From NCBI GenBank assembly GCA_045595285.1, contig JAZOAC010000071.1, forward strand, positions 23,573-87,572: DNA of 64,000 nucleotides, given 5' to 3'. Within the stretch, counting starts at the first letter, position 1; the number at the start of each line of letters is the position of its first letter. Below the pieces are notes generated by a model that searched no databases, was not told the origin of the DNA, and saw nothing but the letters and a program-made list of their open reading frames with translations. This DNA comes from UBA1731 sp045595285 (GTDB lineage: Bacteria; Verrucomicrobiota; Kiritimatiellia; RFP12; UBA1067). A program made the position numbers and the translations under genes. Of this stretch, positions 57,221-64,000 are shown in pieces.

Positions 57221-57739
57221 ATGGAAAAGGAGGGCAGATTGAAAGGGTGGCAAAGCGTTCGTCATTTTCTTTCGAATGAGAGCGGGCCTTTTGCGCAGTT
57301 CGTAAAGTACGGCGTGATCGGCGTGCTTTCCACTTGCGTGCAGATGTTCGGCTTCTATCTGCTTGCCGCCACTTGCCTTAAGTGTCTTGGCTCGGATGAC
57401 TGGGCCGTCCGTTTCGCAGGCCTTCCGCATGTGGAGGTGTCGGACGGGTTGCGCGCGTTCCGTGCCGCCGTCGCAACGGCGGGCGGGTTTGCGGTCGCGA
57501 ACGTGTTCTGTTGGATGATGAACCGGCTATTCGTGTTCAAGCCAGGAAAATTTCGCTGGTATGTCGAGTTTGCCCTGTTTTTCGGTGTGGCCGCGCTCGC
57601 GACGGTCGTTGCGCTCGGGGCGCAGAGTCTGCTGATCAAGTATTTCGGGATGATGACGACCGCCGCCGTGATCGTTGAGGTGCTGGTGTCGTTCCTGATG
57701 AACTTTTTCATTCGCAAGTTTGTCATATTCAAAGGTTGA
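57221..57739 (+). CDS. GtrA-like membrane protein
   Basis: 172 residues with four hydrophobic helices. The GtrA/DPMS-like pattern is visible: FAQFVKYGVIGVLSTCVQMFGFYLL (family f.rF..vG....l.......L), AVATAGGFAVANVFCWMMNRLFVFKPGKFRWYVEFALFFGVAAL (family a...a......f..nr.wvF) and a C-terminal VSFLMNFFIRKFVIFKG. GtrA-like proteins are proposed to flip undecaprenol-linked or other lipid-bound sugars. Position before an exported GalM supports carbohydrate handling, but the genes are not clearly one unit. The ATG fits leaderless spacing. Confidence 0.85.
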   Translation: MEKEGRLKGWQSVRHFLSNESGPFAQFVKYGVIGVLSTCVQMFGFYLLAATCLKCLGSDDWAVRFAGLPHVEVSDGLRAFRAAVATAGGFAVANVFCWMMNRLFVFKPGKFRWYVEFALFFGVAALATVVALGAQSLLIKYFGMMTTAAVIVEVLVSFLMNFFIRKFVIFKG

Positions 57740-57747
57740 AAAAGAAA

Positions 57748-57766
57748 CAGACGGTGCCGCCGTCTG
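57748..57766 (+). promoter_or_regulatory. Hairpin just before the galM ribosome site
   Basis: CAGACGG (57748-57754) and CCGTCTG (57760-57766) with a 5-base loop, followed directly by CTGAAAGGAG. An A-run precedes it, so on the minus strand it would look like a terminator, but no minus-strand gene ends here. It may shape translation of galM. Confidence 0.5.
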
Positions 57767-57781
57767 CTGAAAGGAGACAAA

Positions 57782-59020
57782 ATGAAGAAACTGATGATGG
57801 TTGCAGCCCTTGTGGGAAGCATGGCGTGTCTGGCGCAGGCTCCCGCGAAGAAGGCGCCGCGCGGAGAGCGCATGACGCCTGAGCAGAGAAGGGAGTTGAT
57901 GCGCCAGCGCAGAGCATCGCACATGGGCATGAACGCAATGCGCGGTCGCGTCCGCAGTTTCGGCAAACTTGCCGACGGGCGTGAGGCGAAGGTGTATCGC
58001 CTGCGCGGAGTAGGCGGACTCATCCTCGACATTTCCGACTACGGCGGCCGTCTTGTGCGGTGCTATGCGCCCGACCGCCACGGAAATCTCGCCGACGTCA
58101 CGCTTGGCTGGAACACGGCCGCCGAATACGAGAAGTACGGTTTCTCCGCCGGTACGCTCATCGGTCGCTACGGCAACCGCATCGCCGACGGCAAGTTCAC
58201 GCTGGACGGCAAAGAGTACCAGCTGCCGGTCAATGAGAACAAGGCTGCGCGCCACTGCAACCTTCATGGCGGACCTGAAGGCTGGGACAAGAAGATCTGG
58301 AACGTGAAGCCTCTTCGCATGGGGCCGATCCAGGGCCTTGAGCTGACCTATGTCTCCAAGGATGGCGAGATGGGCTTCCCTGGCACGGTAACCTGCAAGG
58401 TCACGTACAAGGTGATGCCCAACAACGTGTGGACCATTGACTATGAGGCCACGACCGACAAGCCTACCGTCCTCAACCTCACGCACCATTCCTACTGGAA
58501 CCTTGCGGGCGAGTCCAGCGGAAATGTGCTCGATCAGGAGCTCAAGATATTCGCCGACAAGTACACGCAGACCACGGCAGGCCTGATTCCCACCAAGAAC
58601 GCCCCCGTTGCCGGAACCGGATTCGACTTCACGGAGATGCGCGCCATCGGAGCCAAGGCGGATCTCATGAAGGCTGACGCCTCTCTCGCCCCGATGGACA
58701 ACTGGTACGACCACAACTTTGTGCTTCGCGGCGAGAACGGCAAGCTCAAGCAGGCGGCGTTCATGCGTGATCCTGCGTCAGGCCGCACGCTTGAGATCTG
58801 GACCACCGAACCCTGCATGCAGATGTATGGTGCGCAGAACATGACAGATGCACTTCCCGCAAAGGCCGCAGGAAAGAATCTCTGCCAGTTTGCCGGTGTC
58901 GCTCTTGAGACGCAGCACTATCCCGATTCTCCGAACCATCCCGAATTTCCGAGCACGGTGCTCCGCCCGGGCGAAACGTTCAGGTCGCGCACCGAATACC
59001 GTTTCGGCGTCGAGAAGTAA
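57782..59020 (+). CDS. galM: Exported aldose 1-epimerase (mutarotase)
   Basis: 412 residues; the first ~60 are a signal peptide (MKKLMMVAALVGSMACLAQ) plus a basic linker not found in cytoplasmic GalM. The epimerase follows with ISDYGGRLVRCYAPDRHGNLADVTLGWNTAAEY, GRYGNRIADGKFTLDGKEYQLPVNE, the LNLTHHSYWNLAGESSG histidine (catalytic His) and GVALETQHYPDSPNHPEFPSTVLRPGE (catalytic Glu in ETQHYPD). It interconverts alpha and beta anomers of galactose or glucose; outside the cytoplasm it would act on sugars released by polysaccharide breakdown. Ribosome site AAAGGAG 5 bases before the ATG. Confidence 0.93.
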   Translation: MKKLMMVAALVGSMACLAQAPAKKAPRGERMTPEQRRELMRQRRASHMGMNAMRGRVRSFGKLADGREAKVYRLRGVGGLILDISDYGGRLVRCYAPDRHGNLADVTLGWNTAAEYEKYGFSAGTLIGRYGNRIADGKFTLDGKEYQLPVNENKAARHCNLHGGPEGWDKKIWNVKPLRMGPIQGLELTYVSKDGEMGFPGTVTCKVTYKVMPNNVWTIDYEATTDKPTVLNLTHHSYWNLAGESSGNVLDQELKIFADKYTQTTAGLIPTKNAPVAGTGFDFTEMRAIGAKADLMKADASLAPMDNWYDHNFVLRGENGKLKQAAFMRDPASGRTLEIWTTEPCMQMYGAQNMTDALPAKAAGKNLCQFAGVALETQHYPDSPNHPEFPSTVLRPGETFRSRTEYRFGVEK

Positions 59021-59034
59021 ACGGTCGGTCTGTC

Positions 59035-59847
59035 ATGCATGTCGTAGTCTGTGTAAAGCAGGTCCCGGACACAACAAACGTTCGGATAAACCCAGAGACG
59101 AACACCCTAATGCGCGAGGGTGTCGAGTCGATCGTGAATCCATTCGACGAATATGCCCTTGAGCAGGGATTGATGCTCAAGGATCGTCACGGGGCCAGAC
59201 TCACCGTTGTATCCATGGGGCCGCCCCAGGCTACGGCGGTGCTGCGCGAATCGCTCGCCCGCGGTGCGGACAACGCCGTTCTTGTGTCGAGCCGTGCATT
59301 CGGCGGCGCTGATACGCTCGCCACAAGCTACACCATCGCGCAGGCGATCAAGAAGGCATGCGGCGGCAAAGCGCCTGATCTCGTCCTTTTCGGGAAGCAG
59401 GCCATTGACGGCGATACGGCGCAGGTCGGTCCTGGCGTGAGCGAGTTCCTCGGCGTGCCTCTCGTGACCTATGTGCGGAAGATCGACGTCTCTGTCGAGC
59501 CCCAGGGCGCAAGGTTTTCCGTGGAGAGCGTGATGGATGACGGCGTCGCCACCATCGAGGGTGCGCTTCCCGCCGTCATGACCGTGCTCAAGGAGTCTGA
59601 CGCTCCTCGTTACGCGTCTCTTGCAGGTGCGATACGTGCGACGAAAGCGGATGTCACTGTCCTGGACGAGAAGGCCATCGAGGCCAATCCGTCCGAGATC
59701 GGATTGAAGGGGTCTCCCACAAAGGTAGTGACGATCTTCCCTCCGCCGATCAAGGGCGGCGGTGAGAAGATATCCGCCACTGGGCCAGATGCGGCAAAGG
59801 CCATTGTGTCGTTCCTCGAAAAGAAAGGCTGGGTGAAGAATGGCTGA
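59035..59847 (+). CDS. etfB: Electron-transfer flavoprotein beta subunit
   Basis: 270 residues. Family signature CVKQVPDTTNVRINPETNTLMREGVESIVNPFDEYALEQGLMLKDRHG is close to the Clostridium/Acidaminococcus type, including VNPFDEYALE. GADTLATSYTIAQAIKKAC and LVLFGKQAIDGDTAQVGPGVSEFLGVP are the nucleotide-binding features. It pairs with the following subunit to bind AMP/FAD. It has no upstream promoter of the window's type and starts 14 bases after galM. The absence of an acyl-CoA dehydrogenase here leaves the electron partner unknown. Confidence 0.94.
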   Translation: MHVVVCVKQVPDTTNVRINPETNTLMREGVESIVNPFDEYALEQGLMLKDRHGARLTVVSMGPPQATAVLRESLARGADNAVLVSSRAFGGADTLATSYTIAQAIKKACGGKAPDLVLFGKQAIDGDTAQVGPGVSEFLGVPLVTYVRKIDVSVEPQGARFSVESVMDDGVATIEGALPAVMTVLKESDAPRYASLAGAIRATKADVTVLDEKAIEANPSEIGLKGSPTKVVTIFPPPIKGGGEKISATGPDAAKAIVSFLEKKGWVKNG

Positions 59848-61087
59848 CGCCCCTATTCTTATCGACGTCAAGAAATGCGTCGGCTGCGGCAAGTGCGTGA
59901 AGGGCTGCGGATTCGGTGCTCTCTCCATGAAGGAAGCGCCGGGTGCCAACAAGCTCGGCAAGGTCGCCGAGGTCGATCCCGCAGCCTGCAAGGCGTGCTA
60001 TGCCTGCGTGCCGTCATGTCCGTTCAAGGCGATATCCGAGGTCAAGGCGGAGGTCTGCGGCACGGCGGACATCGGGAGCTACAGGGATATCTGGGTATTC
60101 GCGGAGCAGACGGACGGCAAGGTCGCCGAGGTCGTCCTCGAACTTCTCACAAAGGCGCGTGAACTGAAGTCCCAGCGCGGCGATGGATGCCGCGTGTGCG
60201 CGGTCATTCTCGGCAGCGGTCTTCCGTCTGAGACGGATTCGGAGCTTGCCTCCTACGGCGCCGACGTCATATACAAGGTGGATGCGCCTGAACTCGCCTC
60301 ATATGAGGCGAACGTATATGTCGATGCGCTTTCCCAAATGGTCCTGAAGCACAGGCCCGAGGTCATCCTTGCCGGAGCCACGGCAATCGGCCGCGCATTC
60401 TTCGCCCGCGTGGCGGTGAAGGTGCGCACCGGCCTCACGGCGGACTGCACCGCCCTCAAGATCGAGAATACGCGCAACCGGGACACCGGTGCGATGCAGA
60501 TGCTGCTGCACCAGACCCGTCCTGCGTTCGGCGGCAACATCATGGCGACGATCATGACGCCCAACCACCGCCCTCAGATGGCGACCGTGCGTCCGAAGGT
60601 TTTCAAGAAGGCCTCGGTGGACGCCAAGTCCGCCGCGTCATGCCGCACGCTCGCCGAAACGCTCAGGCTCATCGCTCCGATGACGAAGATCGTCAAGAAA
60701 GAGCCGTTCGCGGATGGCGTTGACATTGCGGCGGCGGAAGTGCTTGTCGCAGGCGGAAGGGGCCTGAAGAAGGCGGAGAACTTTGCCCAGCTCCAGCGGC
60801 TTGCGGAACTTCTTGGCGGTGAAGTCGCCGCCTCGCGCGCGGCTGTCGATGCGGGATGGGTGGGCATCCCGCGCCAGGTTGGGCAGACGGGCAAGACCGT
60901 CGCTCCCCGCATCTACGTCTGCTTCGGCATCTCCGGCGCGATTCAGCACCTTGAGGGCATCCGCGGCGCAGACACGATCATCGCCGTCAACTCCGATCCG
61001 AACGCGCCGATCTTCGGCGTTGCCGATCTCGGCATTGTCGGAGATGCGCTTGAAATAATCCCGGCGCTCATAAAGGAGCTGGAGTAG
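59840..61087 (+). CDS. etfA: Electron-transfer flavoprotein alpha subunit with N-terminal diferredoxin
   Basis: 415 residues. Two [4Fe-4S] clusters at the N-terminus: Cys13-16-19-23 (CVGCGKCVKGC) and Cys50-53-56-60 (CKACYACVPSC). The ETF alpha domain follows from about 90 with VWVFAEQTDGK and, at the C-terminus, the FAD-binding LVAGGRGLKKAENFAQLQRLAELLGGEVAASRAAVDAGW and VCFGISGAIQHLEGIRGADTIIAVNSDPNAPIF. Fusion of ferredoxin to EtfA is typical of electron-bifurcating ETFs (CarE and the Acidaminococcus type), which drive ferredoxin reduction with NADH. Overlaps etfB by 8 bases. Cluster 1 has Gly instead of Pro after the last Cys. Confidence 0.94.
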   Translation: MADAPILIDVKKCVGCGKCVKGCGFGALSMKEAPGANKLGKVAEVDPAACKACYACVPSCPFKAISEVKAEVCGTADIGSYRDIWVFAEQTDGKVAEVVLELLTKARELKSQRGDGCRVCAVILGSGLPSETDSELASYGADVIYKVDAPELASYEANVYVDALSQMVLKHRPEVILAGATAIGRAFFARVAVKVRTGLTADCTALKIENTRNRDTGAMQMLLHQTRPAFGGNIMATIMTPNHRPQMATVRPKVFKKASVDAKSAASCRTLAETLRLIAPMTKIVKKEPFADGVDIAAAEVLVAGGRGLKKAENFAQLQRLAELLGGEVAASRAAVDAGWVGIPRQVGQTGKTVAPRIYVCFGISGAIQHLEGIRGADTIIAVNSDPNAPIFGVADLGIVGDALEIIPALIKELE

Positions 61088-61099
61088 CGGAGGCGTCCC

Positions 61100-63784
61100 A
61101 TGACCAAAAGACACATCGCGCCACTGATGATTGCGCTGCTGCCCGCCATCATCGGCGCGGTGTTCTTTTTGTGCAGCCGCCGCAATAAGGCGGCAGACGC
61201 TTCTCTTGAGCCGGTCGTCAGGACAGTCCATCTGGCAAACAGGACGATAACGGCAGGACGGAAGGAAGGGTCTGTCCCCGCAATTCCGGAAATGCCGGCG
61301 AAGTTGAGCGGACGCGGGACGGCCTCTTTCGTCGTTGTTGCGCGGGACAAGGCGACGCGCTCTGTGCGCGAACGGATAGCGGCGTGCGGCGCCAGGGTCA
61401 CGGGCGTCATCGCTCCGTACGGGATTGTGGTCGAGGCGGATGCGGGGGCGGTCAGGCGAATTGCCGCCGACGATTCGTTTCTTGCGGTGGAGGGCCTGTC
61501 CCCGGAAGACAAGATTGAGATGCCGCTGAAGTCCGACTTGAAAGAAGCGGAAGCCGATATTCCCGTCACTGTCGTTCCGTTGCATAAGGATGACTCGCCG
61601 GTTGTCGAAGATTACCTCGCAAAGAAGGGGTGCGAGATGATCAGAACGGTCAAGTCGAGCAGGGGAAGCGTGCGGGCAAAGGTGTCCGTCGACATTGTTG
61701 AGGAGTTGTCCGAACGTGGAGATGTGCGGTGGATCGAGCGCTTTGCGCAGCCGAAACTTCTTACGGATGTAGCGGTTCTTCCTGGACTTCTAAATGTGAC
61801 GCCGATCCGCGAGACATACGGGCTTGCAGGTGCGGGGCAGCGCATTACGATCTCAGATTCCGGTCTGGATACCGGAGATCCCGACTCCGTAATGGCCGAC
61901 TTCAGCGGACGTGTTTGCATGATTGAGACGATGTCCGACTGTTTGGGCTATGACAAGTTCGGGCACGGCACGCATGTCGCGGGAATACTTGCCGGCAGTG
62001 GAGCAATGTCAGGAGGATGGTTCAAGGGCGTTGCCTACGAGTCGGAATTGAACGTGTTTCAATGCGCCGATTCTCTCGGAAACATATGGATTCCCGAACC
62101 GGATGATCTGTTGGACGTCAATTGGCGTTTCCCGTCATACATCCATTCAGGAAGCTGGGGAGGAGGGACGTTCTCCGGATATTCCTCATGGAGCGCTGAG
62201 TTCGACGGATGCCTTTGGGTCAATACGGACGTTCTCGCCGTTTTCGCCGTAGGCAACGACAGTTACGAAAACAAGATACGGGAACCGGCCGGCGCGAAAA
62301 ATGTATTGGCCGTGGGGGCGACGGAAAACAACAGACCGTACGAGGACGCCACCGCCGCCAATCCGTCCAAGGTCGCTTCATTCTCGTCGAAGGGGCCCAT
62401 GAAAGACGGGCGAATAAAGCCGGATGTGTGTGCGCCCGGATCATATGTCGTATCAGCACGGTCCACCAGGGCTTCCGGGACGGCAAAGGGCCTGTATCCT
62501 GGATTTGACCGTTACATGTATGACAGCGGCACGTCGATGGCCGCGCCGTTCGTGTCCGGCTGTGCGGCGTTGGTGCGGCAATGGCTTGTGGAGAGACGGT
62601 TGGGGCAGCGTCCTACCTCGGCTTTGGTCAAGGCGATTCTCACCGGCGGCGCATATGACATGAGCGGAGATTCCGGCGCAGCTTGCGGCGGCGCCGCCCC
62701 GAACAGTTGGCAGGGGTGGGGCCGCGTTGATCTTGGCCAGTCGCTCTATCCGACGAATGCGTCTGTGATGTTGGTGGACAGGATTGCGTTTTCGGACGGA
62801 AGTGCATATACGGTGAAAGTGACGATAACCAATTCCGCACCGTTGGCGGTACAGCTTGTATGGACCGATTATCCCGGAACGGAGGGTGCCGAGAGGTCCA
62901 TCGTGAACGACCTTGACCTTGTGGTGTCCAACGGAACGACGGCTGCCGTATGGTATGGCAATGGTGTGGATGGCGGAGACCGCATCAACACTGTCGAGTC
63001 GGTGCGGATTCCGGCGCGCACGATGTCTCCAGGTGAGTATTTCGTGACGGTTAAAGGAACGAGTGTCATCTATGACAGCACGGAGGGCGGTGCGGCGGCG
63101 CTCTACGTGCGCGGCGCGTTTTCGGAGGAGGTCCATGATTCGTGGAAGGCCGATATGCGTACGGAGTTCAAGGTGAAGTCGTACATGCTGCTGTCCAGCA
63201 ACAAGGGATATCGGTGGAAATATTCAGAGACCGTTGCTTCCAAGGGACAGACCCTTTATTTTTCCGTTCCGTCATCTGTCCCCGGCGGATCGGAGACGGT
63301 CGATGTGTCTTTCGCCGGAGATTGGTATTCGGATGAGAACGGAAGAACCAAGCAGATGAAGATCCAGCGGCTGGGACGAATCGAGGTCGCAGATTCCGGG
63401 GCTGAATCCGGTATGCCGGTCACGAACGCCGCCGGACACATGGCGACGGAGTTCTCCGTGACGGTTGATGGCGACAAGGATATTCTCTTCAGGTTTTATG
63501 ATGAGGCGTCAACCAATGTGTCCACGGCACTGCCTGCGTGGTGGTACCGACGCTATGTCGAGGGCGATCCGCTGTCCGACATCGTGCGCTTCACGGCCGT
63601 GTCGCCTGCCGGCGTTGAGTTTACCGGCGGAGCCGGGCACAGCCGTGTTCTGGAACGGACGGAGTCGTTGGGCGCGGCGGCGGACTGGAGACCGGTGCAT
63701 ACGTTCCCGCCTGCTCCGGCGCTTACCAATTCATGGTCCATACCGGCTGAATTCTCCACCAACTCATTCTTCCGTATCCGCTGA
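61100..63784 (+). CDS. Secreted subtilisin-like serine protease (S8)
   Basis: 894 residues. An N-terminal hydrophobic signal or anchor (LMIALLPAIIGAVFFLCS) is followed by a ~220-residue pro-region and the S8 domain: Asp253 in SDSGLDTGD, His289 in GHGTHVAGILAGS, Ser479 in SGTSMAAPFVSG; substrate-binding segment HSGSWGGGTFSGYSSW. After the domain comes a proprotein-convertase P-like/beta-sandwich region (SAYTVKVTITNSAPLAVQLVWTDYPG) and an unrecognised C-terminal ~250 residues. Classified from the catalytic triad, which is complete. It probably acts on external proteins and may be surface-anchored. It follows etfA by 12 bases, although unrelated in function. Confidence 0.9.
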   Translation: MTKRHIAPLMIALLPAIIGAVFFLCSRRNKAADASLEPVVRTVHLANRTITAGRKEGSVPAIPEMPAKLSGRGTASFVVVARDKATRSVRERIAACGARVTGVIAPYGIVVEADAGAVRRIAADDSFLAVEGLSPEDKIEMPLKSDLKEAEADIPVTVVPLHKDDSPVVEDYLAKKGCEMIRTVKSSRGSVRAKVSVDIVEELSERGDVRWIERFAQPKLLTDVAVLPGLLNVTPIRETYGLAGAGQRITISDSGLDTGDPDSVMADFSGRVCMIETMSDCLGYDKFGHGTHVAGILAGSGAMSGGWFKGVAYESELNVFQCADSLGNIWIPEPDDLLDVNWRFPSYIHSGSWGGGTFSGYSSWSAEFDGCLWVNTDVLAVFAVGNDSYENKIREPAGAKNVLAVGATENNRPYEDATAANPSKVASFSSKGPMKDGRIKPDVCAPGSYVVSARSTRASGTAKGLYPGFDRYMYDSGTSMAAPFVSGCAALVRQWLVERRLGQRPTSALVKAILTGGAYDMSGDSGAACGGAAPNSWQGWGRVDLGQSLYPTNASVMLVDRIAFSDGSAYTVKVTITNSAPLAVQLVWTDYPGTEGAERSIVNDLDLVVSNGTTAAVWYGNGVDGGDRINTVESVRIPARTMSPGEYFVTVKGTSVIYDSTEGGAAALYVRGAFSEEVHDSWKADMRTEFKVKSYMLLSSNKGYRWKYSETVASKGQTLYFSVPSSVPGGSETVDVSFAGDWYSDENGRTKQMKIQRLGRIEVADSGAESGMPVTNAAGHMATEFSVTVDGDKDILFRFYDEASTNVSTALPAWWYRRYVEGDPLSDIVRFTAVSPAGVEFTGGAGHSRVLERTESLGAAADWRPVHTFPPAPALTNSWSIPAEFSTNSFFRIR

Positions 63785-64000
63785 AATATGGAAATGAAGG
63801 GTTAGAGCTTATTGATACAGTAAAATTGATACAGTAGCAGAGTTTTTGGTATAATGTCCACATGAACATCTGGGGTTGATCCTTGGAAATGTGTAATTTT
63901 TAGACGATTAGTTTGTCTTTTGTTGGTTATCTGCTAGAAATAAAATTTTGTGAAGATTCACTTGCATTATTCAGATGAAATAATTGGGGTGGGATCCTGA
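63785..64000 (+). other. AT-rich end of the window: duplicated upstream element, promoter, five-codon open frame
   Basis: ATTGATACAGTA occurs at 63811-63822 and again at 63825-63836; the second copy supplies TTGATA (63826-63831) as a -35 box, 18 bases before TATAAT (63850-63855). The ATG at 63862 stands at leaderless distance but reads only Met-Asn-Ile-Trp-Gly before TGA. The remaining 120 bases have no gene I can support; a longer gene may start beyond 64000. Confidence 0.5.
63845..63855 (+). promoter_or_regulatory. Promoter with a recognisable -35 box
   Basis: TTTGGTATAAT, hexamer 63850-63855, with TTGATA at 63826-63831 as -35. The only promoter of this window in which I see a convincing -35 element. 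Confidence 0.7.

Noticed and set aside
57748..57766. Hairpin before galM as a terminator of gtrA
   Set aside because: The A-run lies upstream of the stem and no T-run follows on the plus strand; only minus-strand geometry fits and no gene ends there.

Overview
The window looks like part of the chromosome of an uncultured, anaerobic, Gram-negative member of the PVC superphylum, most likely Kiritimatiellota (former Verrucomicrobia subdivision 5) from a gut-like habitat. The reasons are: an injectisome operon whose gene order resembles the chlamydial and Ysc systems; LPS and outer-membrane genes (LpxC, LptE, a BamD-like TPR protein); oxygen-defence genes typical of anaerobes (reverse rubrerythrin, Fe/Mn superoxide dismutase); ferredoxin-linked metabolism (VorD/VorB, an EtfAB pair of the bifurcating type); and many secreted modular proteins. 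The taxonomic call is inference; no rRNA gene is present.

Layout. 1-230: tail of an unidentified gene. 311-9859: a single-promoter type III secretion operon (class I chaperone, SctC, an AIM24-like protein, SctW, a second chaperone, a probable SctX, SctV, SctD, SctE, SctF, SctG, SctI). It lacks the ATPase, sorting platform and export gate apart from SctV, and has no recognisable translocators or effectors. 9884-15731: housekeeping genes (aconitase, PyrB, RNase HIII, YchF). 15775-22921: envelope block (TPR protein, LptE, siroheme decarboxylase fusion, metallo-beta-lactamase-fold hydrolase, AsmA-like, Mur ligase, secreted protein, LpxC). 23007-27428: exported nitroreductase-PepSY protein, a structured intergenic region, a 910-residue secreted modular protein, a YkgJ-type protein. 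27539-33924: a phased palindromic octamer array, tiny open frames and a 198-residue protein, then DUF2851, ComM, ComEC, YraN and a CinA-domain protein. 33965-37173: a minimal Tad/Flp block (CpaB, FHA-CpaF, TadB). 37226-45332: RibBA, YchJ, DeoC, a divergent RsmE, an AddA-like helicase-nuclease, an LRR lipoprotein, a NadD-HAD fusion. 45375-46543 (minus strand): rubrerythrin and a Gly-Lys-Phe tRNA operon. 46595-57086: M50 protease, sugar kinase, secreted hydrolase, RsmE, ParC, VorD/VorB, a phytase-esterase-like protein, superoxide dismutase. 57202-63784: GtrA, exported GalM, EtfB, ferredoxin-EtfA, a subtilase. The last 215 bases hold a promoter with duplicated upstream elements and a five-codon open frame.

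The most systematic signal is transcriptional. About twenty sites share an extended -10 element close to TATGGTATAAT with no convincing -35 box, and in about ten of them a start codon follows 6-11 bases after the hexamer. This implies widespread leaderless mRNAs and fixes several start codons, including a TTG start for RibBA.

All calls were made by reading the sequence; no database search or folding program was run.
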